From assembly GCF_004006015.1 (NCBI RefSeq), contig NZ_CP034766.1, forward strand, positions 682,001-746,000: a DNA stretch of 64,000 nucleotides, read 5' to 3'. The number at the start of each line of letters is the position of its first letter. The stretch's first letter is position 1. The stretch comes from Rhodococcus sp. X156 (GTDB lineage Bacteria; Actinomycetota; Actinomycetes; Mycobacteriales; Mycobacteriaceae). Under the pieces are notes generated by a model. It was not told where the DNA came from and did no database searches. It saw only the letters and a program-made list of their open reading frames with translations. This document shows positions 31,598 through 43,776 of the stretch, piece after piece. A program made the translations under genes and the position numbers.

Positions 31598-32380
31598 TCA
31601 CGGCGCGTGCAGCCCCGCGTCGGCGAAGCGCTGTCGCGCCGAGTCCACCTGTGCCGCAGTGGCGGCCGGCACTCCGGCGAGCCGGTCGGGCTTGCCCAGC
31701 GCGGCGTACTTCTCCCGGCCGAGCAGGTGGTAGCCGAGCACGTCCACCCGCTCCACGTTGCCCAGCGAGGCCACGTAGGACGCCAGCTTCCGCACGTGCT
31801 CGGGAGCGTCGTTCACCCCCGGCACCAGGACGAAGCGCACCCACACGTGCTGGCCCCGGGCGGCCAGGCGCTCGGCGAAGCGCAGCGTCGGCTCCAGCTG
31901 CCCGGTGGTCAGGTCGGTGTAGAGCGCGGGGTCGATGGCCTTGACGTCCAGCAGCACCAGGTCGGTGGCGTCGAGCAGGGCGTCGCTGGCCCGTGCACCC
32001 AGCGCGCCGGAGGTGTCCAGCGCGGTGTGCAGCCCCAGCTCGGTGCACCGCTGCAGCACCGCCTCGGTGTAGGCGGGCTGCAGCAGCGGCTCCCCGCCGG
32101 AGATGGTCACCCCACCGCCGGCGGTGGTGAGGAACGTCCGGTAGCGGGCGATGCGGTCCATCGTCTCCGCCACCGTGTGCCGGGTGCCGCTGCGCATCAT
32201 CTGCGTGTCCGGGTTGTGGCAGTAGGCGCAGGCCAGCGGGCAGCCGGCCACGAACAGCACGAACCGGGTGCCGGGGCCGTCCACCCCGGTGGAGATGTCC
32301 CAGGAGTGCACGGCACCGGTCAGCTCATCGGCGTGGTCGGGCAGCACCGGGTCCGGCAGCAGCACAGGTGCGGTCGTCAT
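31598..32380 (-). CDS. pflA: Pyruvate formate-lyase activating enzyme
   Basis: 260 aa, ATG eight bases after pflB with GAGGGG between. A radical-SAM enzyme: [12 protein letters not shown] holds the CxxxCxxC cluster motif, and [11 protein letters not shown] is the GGE SAM-binding motif. The [16 protein letters not shown] segment is typical of the PflA subgroup, and the C-terminal half ([18 protein letters not shown]) is the usual end of short PflA proteins with no extra ferredoxin domain. It installs the glycyl radical on PflB without oxygen. Unusual in a Mycobacteriales-type background. Confidence 0.93.
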   Translation of the reverse strand: MTTAPVLLPDPVLPDHADELTGAVHSWDISTGVDGPGTRFVLFVAGCPLACAYCHNPDTQMMRSGTRHTVAETMDRIARYRTFLTTAGGGVTISGGEPLLQPAYTEAVLQRCTELGLHTALDTSGALGARASDALLDATDLVLLDVKAIDPALYTDLTTGQLEPTLRFAERLAARGQHVWVRFVLVPGVNDAPEHVRKLASYVASLGNVERVDVLGYHLLGREKYAALGKPDRLAGVPAATAAQVDSARQRFADAGLHAP

Positions 32381-32388
32381 CCAGCCCC

Positions 32389-34674
32389 TCACAAGCCCTG
32401 GTGGAAGGTGCGGTTGATGACGTCGAGCTGCTGCTCGCGGGTCAGCCGGACGAAGCTCACCGCATAGCCGGACACTCGGATGGTCAGCTGCGGGTACTTC
32501 TCCGGGTGCTCCATCGCGTCCTCCAGCGTGGCGCGGTCCAGCACGTTGACGTTCATGTGGAAGCCCGAGGACGCGACGAAGCCGTCCAGCACGCCGACCA
32601 GGTTGTCCACCTGCTCCTGCCGGGTGCGGCCCAGGCCGGCCGGCGTCACCGTCTCGGTCAGGGAGATCCCGTCGCGGGCGGAGTCGAACGGCAGCTTGGC
32701 CACGCTGAGAGCGGCGGCCACCAGCCCGTGCCGGTCGCGGCCGTTCATCGGGTTGGCCCCCGGCGCGAACGGCTCGCCGGCGCGGCGACCGTCCGGGGTG
32801 TTGCCGGTGTTCTTGCCGTAGACGACGTTGCTGGTGATGGTGAGCACCGACTGGGTGTGCTCGGCGTCGCGGTAGGTCTTCTGCTGGCGCACCTTGGCCA
32901 TGAACGTCTCCACCAGGTCCACCGCCAGAGCGTCGGCCCGGTTGTCGTCGTTGCCGTAGGTGGGGAACTCCCCGGTGGTCACGTAGTCGACCACCAGCCC
33001 CCGCGCGTCGCGCACCGGCCGCACGTCGGCGTGCTTGATGGCGGAGAGCGAGTCGGCCGCCACCGACAGCCCGGCGATGCCGCAGCCCATGGTGCGGTGC
33101 ACGAAGGAGTCGTGCAGCGCCATCTCCAGCGCCTCGTAGGCGTACTTGTCGTGCATGTAGTGGATGACGTTGAGCGCGTCCACGTAGGTCCGGGCCAACC
33201 AGTCCATCATGGCGTCGAGCTTGGCGCGGACGTCGTCGTAGTCCAGCCGCTCCCCGGTCACGGCGGCCGCCGGTGGCGCCACCTGGGCGCCGGTGATCTC
33301 GTCGCGGCCGCCGTTGATGGCGTAGAGCAGCGTCTTGGCCAGGTTCACCCGGGCGCCGAAGAACTGCATCGACCGGCCGACGGTCATCGGCGACACGCAG
33401 CAGGCGATGGCGGTGTCGTCGCCCCAGCGCGGGCGCATCAGCTCGTCGGACTCGTACTGGATGGCGCTGGTGTCCAGCGACACCTGGGCGCAGAACCTCT
33501 TGAAGCCCGCCGGCAGCGCCGGGGACCAGAGCACCGTCATGTTCGGCTCCGGGGCGGGACCCAGGTTGTACAGCGTCTGCAGGTACCGGAAGGAGGTGCG
33601 GGTGACCAGCGGCCGCCCGTCCAGCCCGATGCCGCCGAGGCTCTCCGTCACCCAGGTGGGGTCGCCGGAGAACAGCTCGTCGTAGGCGGGGGTGCGCAGG
33701 AAGCGGATGATCCGCAGCTTGATGACGAAGTCGTCGATCAGCTCCTGCGCCTGCGCCTCGGTGAGCTCGCCGGCGTCGAGGTCGCGCTGCAGGTACACGT
33801 CCAGGAAGGTGCTGGTGCGCCCCAGCGACATGGCCGCGCCGTTCTGCTCCTTGGTGGCGGCGAGGTAGCCGAAGTACAGCCACTGCACGGCCTCCCGGGC
33901 GGTGGCCGCCGGCCGGGAGATGTCGTGGCCGTAGGAGGCGGCCATGGCCTGCAGGTCGTGCAGGGCCCGGACCTGCTCGGCCAGCTCCTCGCGGGTGCGG
34001 ATGACGTCCTCGGTGGCGGGCAGGTCGTCGAGGGCGTGCAGGTCGGCCTGCTTGACCTCCACCAGCCGCTGCACCCCGTACAGCGCCACCCGGCGGTAGT
34101 CACCGATGATCCGGCCGCGACCGTAGGCGTCCGGCAGCCCGGTGATGATCTTGTTCTTGCGGGCCGCGCGGATCTGCGGGGTGTAGGCGTCGAACACCCC
34201 GTCGTTGTGGGTCTTGCGGTACTTGGTGAAGATCTCGCGCACCCGCGGGTCGGCCTCGTAGCCGTAGGCGTCCAACGAGCTCTGCACCATCCGCCAGCCG
34301 CCGTTGGGGATCATCGCGCGCTTGAGCGGGGCGTCGGTCTGCAGCCCCACGATCAGCTCGTGGTCGCGGTCGATGTAGCCGGGGCCGTGGCTGGTGATGG
34401 TGCCCGGCACGTGGGTGTCGATGTCGTGCACCCCGCGCTCGCGCTCGGCGGGGAACATCGCGGTGAGCTTGTCCCACACCCTGCGGGTGCGCTCGGTCGG
34501 TCCCTCGAGGAACTCCGGGCCACCGGTGTAGGGGGTGTAGTTGGCGTGGATGAAGTCGCGCACGGCGATGGTGTCGCACCAGTCGCCCCTGCGGAAGCCG
34601 CGCCAGGGGTCCCGGTTGTTCTGCACGGGATCCTGTGGCGCGGGTGCGCGGCGCTCGCGGACGTCGGTGGTCAC
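32389..34674 (-). CDS. pflB: Formate C-acetyltransferase (pyruvate formate-lyase)
   Basis: 761 aa (E. coli PflB is 759). The GTG at 34674 has AGGAG six bases before it. Catalytic Cys-Cys pair in [10 protein letters not shown] and glycyl-radical site RVSGYAVSF near the C-terminus are both intact; substrate-binding elements ([35 protein letters not shown]) are normal. It turns pyruvate and CoA into acetyl-CoA and formate under anaerobic conditions. pflA follows in the same operon; no formate transporter or formate dehydrogenase is nearby. The gene is divergent from metG, with 168 bases between and no Fnr/Rex-type site recognised. Confidence 0.95.
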   Translation of the reverse strand: MTTDVRERRAPAPQDPVQNNRDPWRGFRRGDWCDTIAVRDFIHANYTPYTGGPEFLEGPTERTRRVWDKLTAMFPAERERGVHDIDTHVPGTITSHGPGYIDRDHELIVGLQTDAPLKRAMIPNGGWRMVQSSLDAYGYEADPRVREIFTKYRKTHNDGVFDAYTPQIRAARKNKIITGLPDAYGRGRIIGDYRRVALYGVQRLVEVKQADLHALDDLPATEDVIRTREELAEQVRALHDLQAMAASYGHDISRPAATAREAVQWLYFGYLAATKEQNGAAMSLGRTSTFLDVYLQRDLDAGELTEAQAQELIDDFVIKLRIIRFLRTPAYDELFSGDPTWVTESLGGIGLDGRPLVTRTSFRYLQTLYNLGPAPEPNMTVLWSPALPAGFKRFCAQVSLDTSAIQYESDELMRPRWGDDTAIACCVSPMTVGRSMQFFGARVNLAKTLLYAINGGRDEITGAQVAPPAAAVTGERLDYDDVRAKLDAMMDWLARTYVDALNVIHYMHDKYAYEALEMALHDSFVHRTMGCGIAGLSVAADSLSAIKHADVRPVRDARGLVVDYVTTGEFPTYGNDDNRADALAVDLVETFMAKVRQQKTYRDAEHTQSVLTITSNVVYGKNTGNTPDGRRAGEPFAPGANPMNGRDRHGLVAAALSVAKLPFDSARDGISLTETVTPAGLGRTRQEQVDNLVGVLDGFVASSGFHMNVNVLDRATLEDAMEHPEKYPQLTIRVSGYAVSFVRLTREQQLDVINRTFHQGL

Positions 34675-34829
34675 TCCAGCTCCTTCCCGTCTGGTCACTG
34701 GGGGAGCCGGCCCGGAACGTGGGTCGCTGGAACCGGCCCGGCCTTGCCTGGTTCAACACCTGTCCAGCGCCGACGCTTCCCGCGCCGGGCGCACCCCCGG
34801 CGGCTGCGTCGGCCCAGGTGCGCCCTCGT

Positions 34830-34842
34830 TAGGCTGGCAACC
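34830..34842 (+). promoter_or_regulatory. Putative leaderless promoter of metG (-10 TAGGCT)
   Basis: TAGGCT (34830-34835) is followed by seven bases and the ATG at 34843. The hexamer is identical to that of rsmI. No Shine-Dalgarno. Confidence 0.5.
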
Positions 34843-36693
34843 ATGTCCAACACCGTGCTCACCGCCGTCGCCTGGCCCTACGCGAACGGTCCCCGTCACA
34901 TCGGGCACGTCTCGGGGTTCGGCGTTCCCTCCGACGTCTTCGCCCGGTACCAGCGCATGGCGGGCAACAAGGTGCTGATGGTCTCCGGCACCGACGAGCA
35001 CGGCACGCCGATCCTGGTGCAGGCGGAGAAGGAGGGGGTGAGCACCCGGGAGCTGGCCGACCGCTACAACCGGGTGATCAACAAGGACCTGGCCGACCTG
35101 GGCCTGTCCTACGACCTGTTCACCCGCACCACCACGCGCAACCACTACGCGGTGGTGCAGGAGCTGTTCCGCACGCTGCACCGCAACGGCTACCTGGTGC
35201 CCAGGACCACCACCGGCGCCATCAGCCCGTCCACCGGACGCACCCTGCCCGACCGCTACGTGGAGGGCACCTGCCCGCTGTGCGGCTACGACGGCGCGCG
35301 CGGGGACCAGTGCGACAACTGCGGCAACCAGCTCGACCCGGCCGACCTGATCAACCCGCGCAGCAAGATCAACGGCGAGACCCCGAAGTTCGTGGAGACC
35401 GAGCACTTCTTCCTGGACCTGCCGGCGCTGGCCGACGCCTTGGCCGACTGGCTCAAGGGCCGCACCGACTGGCGCCCCAACGTGCTGCGCTTCAGCCTCA
35501 ACCTCATCGCCGACTTGCGCCCCCGGGCCATGAGCCGGGACATCGACTGGGGCGTGCCCATCCCGCTGGAGGGCTGGGCCGACCGCGGCGACAAGAAGCT
35601 CTACGTCTGGTTCGACGCCGTCATCGGCTACCTCTCGGCCAGCATCGAGTGGGCGCACCGCACCGGCAACCCCGACGCCTGGCAGGAGTGGTGGTGCGAC
35701 CCGCAGGCGCTGAGCTACTACTTCATGGGCAAGGACAACATCACCTTCCACAGCCAGATCTGGCCGGCCGAGCTGCTGGGCTACGACGGCAAGGGTGCCA
35801 AGGGCGGCAGCCCCGGTGAGCTGGGCCGGCTGAACCTGCCCACCGAGGTGGTCAGCAGCGAGTTCCTCACCATGAGCGGCTCCAAGTTCTCCACCAGCCG
35901 CGGCACCGTCATCTACGTCCGCGACTTCCTGGCCGAGTACGGCCCGGACGCGCTGCGCTACTTCATCTCGGTGGCCGGCCCGGAGAACCAGGACACCGAC
36001 TTCACCTGGGACGAGTTCGTCCGGCGCACCAACTTCGAGCTGGCCAACGAGTGGGGCAACCTGGTCAACCGCTCGGTGTCCATGGCGCACAAGAACTTCG
36101 GTGCCATTCCCAAGCCGGGCACCCGCAGCGAGGCCGACGTGGAGCTGCTCCGCGCCGCCGAGGGCGCCTTCGACACCGTGGGCGCGCTGCTGCAGCGCAG
36201 CCGGTTCAAGCAGGCCGCCGGCGAGGCCATGCGGGTGGTGACGCTGGCCAACCGCTACATCTCCGACATGGAGCCGTGGAAGCTCGGCAAGTCCGGCACC
36301 GAGGAGGACCGCGAGCGCCAGGCCACCGTGCTGCACACCGCGCTGCAGGTGGTCTCCGACGCCAACGCGCTGCTCACCCCGTTCCTGCCGCACTCCGCCC
36401 AGCAGGTGCACACCGCCCTCGGCGGCAGCGGCACCTGGGCGGCGCAGCCGCAGATCCACGAGGTGACCGACGACGTGCTGCCCGGCTTCGCCGAGCCGCT
36501 GGTGGGGGCGGGCCTGCCGGAGGCCGGGCACTCCTACCCGGTGATCATGGGCGACTACGCCAGCGAGCAGGCGCACTGGGGCCGCACCGAGATCGCCGCG
36601 GGCACCGAGCTGCACAAGCCCACCCCGCTGTTCACCAAGCTCGACCCCAAGCTGGGCGAGACCGGCCCGGAGTGGGCGCCGGTCAACCCGTGA
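34843..36693 (+). CDS. metG: Methionyl-tRNA synthetase
   Basis: 616 aa. Class I synthetase: [16 protein letters not shown] carries the HIGH motif (residues 19-22); the KMSKS loop appears as [11 protein letters not shown]. The zinc knuckle has two CxxC pairs ([18 protein letters not shown]). [14 protein letters not shown] and the anticodon-binding helices ([12 protein letters not shown]) are standard. It lacks the C-terminal tRNA-binding dimer domain of the E. coli enzyme, as usual in actinobacteria. The stop overlaps the tatD start (GTGA). Equivalent to Rv1007c, but in the opposite orientation relative to tatD, since here it is co-directional. Confidence 0.95.
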   Translation: MSNTVLTAVAWPYANGPRHIGHVSGFGVPSDVFARYQRMAGNKVLMVSGTDEHGTPILVQAEKEGVSTRELADRYNRVINKDLADLGLSYDLFTRTTTRNHYAVVQELFRTLHRNGYLVPRTTTGAISPSTGRTLPDRYVEGTCPLCGYDGARGDQCDNCGNQLDPADLINPRSKINGETPKFVETEHFFLDLPALADALADWLKGRTDWRPNVLRFSLNLIADLRPRAMSRDIDWGVPIPLEGWADRGDKKLYVWFDAVIGYLSASIEWAHRTGNPDAWQEWWCDPQALSYYFMGKDNITFHSQIWPAELLGYDGKGAKGGSPGELGRLNLPTEVVSSEFLTMSGSKFSTSRGTVIYVRDFLAEYGPDALRYFISVAGPENQDTDFTWDEFVRRTNFELANEWGNLVNRSVSMAHKNFGAIPKPGTRSEADVELLRAAEGAFDTVGALLQRSRFKQAAGEAMRVVTLANRYISDMEPWKLGKSGTEEDRERQATVLHTALQVVSDANALLTPFLPHSAQQVHTALGGSGTWAAQPQIHEVTDDVLPGFAEPLVGAGLPEAGHSYPVIMGDYASEQAHWGRTEIAAGTELHKPTPLFTKLDPKLGETGPEWAPVNP

Positions 36694-37523
36694 GCAAGCG
36701 ATCCCGCTCCGGCCCACCCCCGGCGCCGGAGCCGCTGAGCCCGCTGCTGGACGCGCACACCCACCTGGACGCGTGCGGGGCGAGCACCGCCGAGGACGTG
36801 CGCGCCATCGTGGACCGCGCCGCCGCCGCCGGGGTGGGCCAGGTGGTCACCGTCGCCGACGACCTGGCCTCGGCGCACTGGGTGACCCGGGCCGCGGAGT
36901 GGGACGAGCGGGTGTGGGCGGCCACCGCGCTGCACCCCACCCGGGCCAACGCCCTGGACGAGGCCGCCCGCAAGGACCTGGAGGAGCTGGCCCGGCATCT
37001 GCGCACGGTGGCGGTGGGGGAGACCGGGCTGGACCACTACTGGCCGGGCAAGCTGGAGGGCTGCGCCGACCTCGCCACCCAGGAGGAGGCCTTCCGCTGG
37101 CACATCGACCTGGCCAAGCGGGTGGGCAAGCCGGTGATGATCCACGACCGGGAGGCGCACGCCGACGTGCTCCGGGTGCTGCGCGAGGAGGGCGCTCCGG
37201 AGCGGGTGATCTTCCACTGCTTCTCCGGCGACGCCGCGGTGGCCCGCGAGGCGGTGGACGCCGGCTACGTCATCAGCCTGTCCGGCACGGTCAGCTTCCG
37301 CAACGCCCACGCGCTGCGGGAGGCGGCGCTGCTGGTGCCCGCCGAGCAGCTCACGGTGGAGACCGACGCCCCGTTCCTCACCCCGCACCCCTACCGCGGC
37401 GCGGCCAACGAGTCGTACTGCCTGCCCTACACCGTGCGGGCCCTGGCCGAGCTGCGCGGCGACGACCCCGCCGAGCTGGCCGCCGCGACCACCGCCACCG
37501 CCCGGCGGGTCTACGGGCTGTGA
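36690..37523 (+). CDS. tatD: TatD-family metal-dependent hydrolase (DNase)
   Basis: 277 aa, GTG overlapping met[11 protein letters not shown] holds the first metal ligands (HxH), [10 protein letters not shown] the Glu and its context, [14 protein letters not shown] and [15 protein letters not shown] the next two His ligands, and [15 protein letters not shown] the final Asp. It is a 3'-5' exodeoxyribonuclease/hydrolase of the TIM-barrel amidohydrolase type. Translationally coupled to metG and followed by rpfB after a 214-base leader, as in Rv1008-Rv1009. Confidence 0.92.
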   Translation: MSKRSRSGPPPAPEPLSPLLDAHTHLDACGASTAEDVRAIVDRAAAAGVGQVVTVADDLASAHWVTRAAEWDERVWAATALHPTRANALDEAARKDLEELARHLRTVAVGETGLDHYWPGKLEGCADLATQEEAFRWHIDLAKRVGKPVMIHDREAHADVLRVLREEGAPERVIFHCFSGDAAVAREAVDAGYVISLSGTVSFRNAHALREAALLVPAEQLTVETDAPFLTPHPYRGAANESYCLPYTVRALAELRGDDPAELAAATTATARRVYGL

Positions 37524-37590
37524 GCCCCGCCGCGGCCGCGAGGACCGCCCGCACGTCCTAGTGACACACGTCATGAGTTGAGACCTGTTC

Positions 37591-39800
<2,210 letters not shown>

Positions 39801-39917
39801 GCGCGGCAACGCTCAGCAACAAGGGCGTGCAACGCCGGCGACGGTGGGCGTGGCCGTGCGTGCCGCGGGGTGAGACCCTCAGGTGAGCAGGTAGCGACGA
39901 GCTGACGGGGGTGGCCG

Positions 39918-42020
39918 GTGGCCCGAGGGGTGTACGTGGTGGCCGCGACCGCGGGGACCGGCAAGTCGCTGGTGTCGGTGGGGCTGCTGGCCCTGATGCG
40001 CAGCAGCACCGACACGGTGGCCTTCCTGCGTCCCCTCGCCGAGCCGCGCCCCTCGGTGGACGGCCACGAGCAGGACCCGGACACCGACCCGCTGGTGGTG
40101 CTGGTCCGCGACGCCATGGGCGTGCCCGCCGAGCTGGCCCGCGGCGGGGTGCCGCGCGCCAAGGCGCGGGCGCTGCTGGCGGCCGGGGAGCGCGACGAGC
40201 TGTTCCGCCGCTGCGTCGCCGCCTACAGCGACCTGGCCGCGCGCGCCGACGTGGTCATCGTGGACGGCTCCGACTACGGCGACGGCCGGCGCCTGGGCGA
40301 CGAGCTGGACCTGAACACCGAGCTGGCCAACCACCTGGGCGCCATGGTGGTGGCCGTGGTCAGCGGCGCCGGCCAGGACACCGCGGCGCTGGTGCAGTCG
40401 GTGGACCTGGCCCGCAAGGAGGTGCTGGCCGCCGGCTGCGCGCTGGCCGCGGTGCTGGTCAACCGGGTGCCGGTGGAGCTGGTGGAGCAGACCCGCGCCA
40501 CGGTGCACCGTGGCGCGTCCGGGCGCCCGGTGTACGTGCTGCCCGAGACCGACGAGCTCGACCGCCCCAGCGTGGCCGAGGTGGCCACGGCGGTGGGCGC
40601 CCGGCGCATCGGCGGCAGCACCAACCTCGACCGCGACGTCCGCTCGGTGCGGGTGGCGGCGATGACGGTGGAGCACGTCCTGCCGCTGCTCACCGACGGC
40701 GCCCTGGTGATCACCCCGGGCGACCGGGCCGACGTGGTGGTGGCCACCGTGGCGATGGCGCTGTCCGCCCAGCAGCCGGTGCCCGCCGCCGTGCTGCTCA
40801 CCGGCGGCATCCCGCTGGCCGACAGCGTGCTGGCGCTGCTGCCCACCGCGCCGTTCCCGGTGCTGGCCCTGGACACCGACACCTACACCGCCGCCCACGC
40901 CGTGGGTGGGGTGCACGGCGAGCTGGCCCCGGGCAACCCCCGCAAGATCGCCACCGCGCTGGGGGTGTGGAACGCCGGGGTGGATGCCGCCGAGCTGGTG
41001 GAGCGCCTGGCGCTGCCCCGGCCGGAGCGGATGTCGCCGGTGCGCTTCAGCTACGAGCTGATGCAGCAGGCCAGCGCGCAGCGGCGCCGCATCGTGCTGG
41101 CGGAGGGGACCGAGCCGCGCATCCTGCGGGCCGCGGAGATCATCCGCCGCCGCGGGGTGTGCGAGCTGGTGCTGCTGGGCAACGCCGCCCAGGTGGGCGA
41201 GCTCGCCGGGACCGCGGGCGTGGACCTCACCGGCATCGAGGTGCTCGACCCGGAGGCGTCGCCCGAGCGGGAGCGCTACGCCGCGGAGTACGCGCGGCTG
41301 CGGGCCCACCGGGGCGTGGACCTGGAGCAGGCGCGGGAGGTGATGACCGACGTCTCCTACTTCGCCACCATGATGGTGCACCTGGGCCACGCCGACGGCA
41401 TGGTCTCCGGCGCGGTGCACACCACCGCGCAGACGCTGCGCCCGGCGCTGGAGTTCATCAAGACCGCGCCCGGGGTCTCCACCGCCTCCTCGGTGTTCCT
41501 CATGTGCCTGCCCGACCGGGTGCTGGTCTACGGCGACTGCGCGGTGATCCCCGACCCCGACGCCGCCCAGCTCACCGACATCGCCGTGGCCTCGGCCGAC
41601 ACCGCCGCCCGCTTCGGCATCACCCCGCGGGTGGCGATGCTGTCGTACTCCACCGGGGCCTCCGGCACGGGCACGGCGGTGGAGAAGGTGCGCGAGGCCA
41701 CCGCGCGGGTGCGGGAGCGCCGCCCGGACCTGCCGGTGGAGGGCCCCATCCAGTACGACGCCGCGGTGAACGCCTCGGTGGCCGCCACCAAGCTGCCCGG
41801 CTCCGAGGTGGCCGGCCGCGCCACGGTGTTCGTCTTCCCGGACCTCAACACCGGCAACAACACCTACAAGGCCGTGCAGCAGTCGGCCGGTGCGGTGGCC
41901 ATCGGGCCGGTGCTGCAGGGGCTGCGCAGACCGGTGAACGACCTCTCCCGCGGGGCCACCGTGGAGGACGTCATCAACACCGTGGCCATCACCGCGGTGC
42001 AGGCGCAGGACCGGCCGTGA
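39918..42020 (+). CDS. pta: Phosphate acetyltransferase, long form
   Basis: 700 aa, GTG start. Three parts: a BioD-like P-loop domain (VYVVAATAGTGKSLVSVGLL, about 1-220), a DRTGG domain (about 225-335), and the catalytic PTA domain (about 375-695; TMMVHLGHADGMVSGAVHTT, MLSYSTGASGTG, FVFPDLNTGNNTYKAVQQ). This is the full-length regulated form. It interconverts acetyl-CoA and acetyl-phosphate. Usually ackA follows; here a small-molecule kinase starts inside the stop codon instead, and no ackA is in the window. It may use acetyl-CoA from PflB. Confidence 0.94.
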   Translation: MARGVYVVAATAGTGKSLVSVGLLALMRSSTDTVAFLRPLAEPRPSVDGHEQDPDTDPLVVLVRDAMGVPAELARGGVPRAKARALLAAGERDELFRRCVAAYSDLAARADVVIVDGSDYGDGRRLGDELDLNTELANHLGAMVVAVVSGAGQDTAALVQSVDLARKEVLAAGCALAAVLVNRVPVELVEQTRATVHRGASGRPVYVLPETDELDRPSVAEVATAVGARRIGGSTNLDRDVRSVRVAAMTVEHVLPLLTDGALVITPGDRADVVVATVAMALSAQQPVPAAVLLTGGIPLADSVLALLPTAPFPVLALDTDTYTAAHAVGGVHGELAPGNPRKIATALGVWNAGVDAAELVERLALPRPERMSPVRFSYELMQQASAQRRRIVLAEGTEPRILRAAEIIRRRGVCELVLLGNAAQVGELAGTAGVDLTGIEVLDPEASPERERYAAEYARLRAHRGVDLEQAREVMTDVSYFATMMVHLGHADGMVSGAVHTTAQTLRPALEFIKTAPGVSTASSVFLMCLPDRVLVYGDCAVIPDPDAAQLTDIAVASADTAARFGITPRVAMLSYSTGASGTGTAVEKVREATARVRERRPDLPVEGPIQYDAAVNASVAATKLPGSEVAGRATVFVFPDLNTGNNTYKAVQQSAGAVAIGPVLQGLRRPVNDLSRGATVEDVINTVAITAVQAQDRP

Positions 42021-42739
42021 GCGCGCTGCCGGTGCACCCGCCGCTGCCGGAGCTGGTGGCCGCCGCCGAGGAGCTGATGAGCGCCAGCCTGGACGCGGGC
42101 CAGCGGCGGGCGGTGCTGGGCATCACCGGCCCGCCGGGGGCCGGCAAGAGCACCCTCGCGGGAGCGCTGGTCACCGCCCTGCAGGTGGCGCTGGACACCG
42201 AGCCGGTGGAGCCGCTGGTGGTGGGAGTGCCGATGGACGGCTTCCACCTGGCCGACGCACAGCTGGAGCGGATGGGCCTGCGGCACCGCAAGGGCGCACC
42301 GGAGACCTTCGACGTGGGCGGCTACCGCTCCGTCCTGCGCCGGCTGCGCTCCGCCGACGAGCAGGCGGTGTACGTGCCCAGCTTCGAGCGGACCCTGGAG
42401 CAGCCGGTGGCCGGCTCCATCGCCGTGCTGCCCTCGGCCCGCCTGGTGGTGACCGAGGGCAGCTACCTGCTGCACGGCGCCGACGGCTGGGAGCGGGTGC
42501 GCTCGCTGCTGGACCAGGTGTGGTTCCTCGACGCCGACGACGAGCAGCGCCGTGCCGCGCTGGTGGCCCGGCACGTGCGTCACGGCAAGACCCCGGAGGA
42601 CGCGCAGGCCTGGGTGCGGGAGGTGGACGAGCGCAACGCCGCGCTGGTGGCGCGCACCCGGCACCGCGCGGACCTGGTGGTGGCGCTCGACCTCGGCCAG
42701 CACGGTGACGCCGGTCACCGGCAGGCGCCCGCGGGGTAG
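42017..42739 (+). CDS. Nucleoside/nucleotide kinase family protein (P-loop)
   Basis: 240 aa, GTG overlapping pta (GTGA). [20 protein letters not shown] is a Walker [13 protein letters not shown] is the substrate-binding and Walker B-like segment of the pantothenate-kinase/uridine-kinase/phosphoribulokinase group; the lid [17 protein letters not shown] and [11 protein letters not shown] also fit this family. Members phosphorylate pantothenate, fructose or nucleosides. The substrate here is unknown. Coupling to pta is unusual and hints at a link with acetyl-CoA/CoA metabolism, but that is only inference. Confidence 0.82.
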   Translation: MSALPVHPPLPELVAAAEELMSASLDAGQRRAVLGITGPPGAGKSTLAGALVTALQVALDTEPVEPLVVGVPMDGFHLADAQLERMGLRHRKGAPETFDVGGYRSVLRRLRSADEQAVYVPSFERTLEQPVAGSIAVLPSARLVVTEGSYLLHGADGWERVRSLLDQVWFLDADDEQRRAALVARHVRHGKTPEDAQAWVREVDERNAALVARTRHRADLVVALDLGQHGDAGHRQAPAG

Positions 42740-42769
42740 CGGGCGGCGCTGGGTGGCTCCGGCAACGAT

Positions 42770-42783
42770 TACGCTGGTGCACC
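42770..42783 (+). promoter_or_regulatory. Putative leaderless promoter of ispE (-10 TACGCT)
   Basis: TACGCT (42770-42775) stands eight bases before the GTG at 42784, one or two bases more than in the other leaderless candidates of the window. Confidence 0.4.
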
Positions 42784-43776
42784 GTGCTTGCCGTCGTCCC
42801 TCCTCCCGTCACCGTGCGGGTTCCCGCCAAGGTGAACCTGCACCTGGCCGTGGGCGACGTGCGCGCGGACGGCTACCACGAGCTGGTCACGGTGTTCCAG
42901 GCGTTGTCGCTGGTGGACGACGTGTCGGTGGCCCCCGCGGACGCCCTGTCGGTGCGCGTGGTGGGGGAGGGCGCAGGAGCGGTGCCCACCGACAAGCGCA
43001 ACCTCGCCTGGCAGGCCGCCCAGCTGCTGGCCCGCACCACCCACCACCCGGCCGAGGCCGAGATCACCCTCACCAAGGGCATCCCGGTGGCCGGGGGCAT
43101 GGCCGGCGGCAGCGCTGACGCCGCGGCCACCCTGCTGGCCCTGGCCACCCTCTGGGGCAGCGACGTCAGCCGCGAGGAGCTGGCCGCGCTGGCCGCCCAG
43201 CTGGGCAGCGACGTCCCCTTCGCCCTGCACGGGGCCACCGCGATGGGCACCGGCCGCGGCGAGCAGCTGCTCCCGGTGCTGGCCCGCAACACCTTCCACT
43301 GGGTGCTGGCTCTGGACCACGAGGGCCTGAGCACCCCGGCGGTGTACGCCGAGCTGGACCGGCTGCGGGCGACGGGCGCGCAGCCGCGGGTGGGCGACGT
43401 GCAGCCGCTGATGCACGCCCTGGCCGCCGGCGACGCCCTGGCCCTGGCCCCGCTGCTGGCCAACGACCTGCAGGCCGCCGCGCTCTCGCTGCGCCCGAGC
43501 CTGCGCCGCACCCTGCACGCGGGCACCGAGGCCGGTGCCCTGGCCGGCATCGTCTCCGGCTCCGGGCCCACCTGCGCCTTCCTCTGCGTCAACGCCGACG
43601 CCGCCGTGCGGGTGAGCGCCGAGCTGGCCGGAGCCGGCGTGTGCCGCACCGTGCGGGTGGCCGCCGGGCCCGTCGCCGGCGCCAGGGTGCTGCCCGCACA
43701 CCCCGCTGGCCCCAACCCCGCCAGCCCCCGAACCCCTGATCCACGAACTCGATCGAGCACCGGAGCGCACAGCTGA
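42784..43776 (+). CDS. ispE: 4-diphosphocytidyl-2-C-methyl-D-erythritol kinase
   Basis: 330 aa, GTG start. GHMP kinase: [24 protein letters not shown] (substrate part), [18 protein letters not shown] (the GGGSS-type ATP loop), [11 protein letters not shown] and [11 protein letters not shown]. It carries out the fourth step of the MEP isoprenoid pathway. The last 25 residues (from about 305, rich in Pro, Arg, Thr, Ser) extend beyond the usual end of the fold. TGATG overlap with the ABC-F gene gives translational coupling. Same order as Rv1010-Rv1011, except that pta and a kinase gene intervene. Confidence 0.93.
   Translation: MLAVVPPPVTVRVPAKVNLHLAVGDVRADGYHELVTVFQALSLVDDVSVAPADALSVRVVGEGAGAVPTDKRNLAWQAAQLLARTTHHPAEAEITLTKGIPVAGGMAGGSADAAATLLALATLWGSDVSREELAALAAQLGSDVPFALHGATAMGTGRGEQLLPVLARNTFHWVLALDHEGLSTPAVYAELDRLRATGAQPRVGDVQPLMHALAAGDALALAPLLANDLQAAALSLRPSLRRTLHAGTEAGALAGIVSGSGPTCAFLCVNADAAVRVSAELAGAGVCRTVRVAAGPVAGARVLPAHPAGPNPASPRTPDPRTRSSTGAHS

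Noticed and set aside
34675-34842. Fnr/CRP or Rex operator between pflB and metG
   Set aside because: No TGTGA-N6-TCACA or TTGTGAA-type inverted repeat is present; only imperfect CCGGCCCGG direct repeats.
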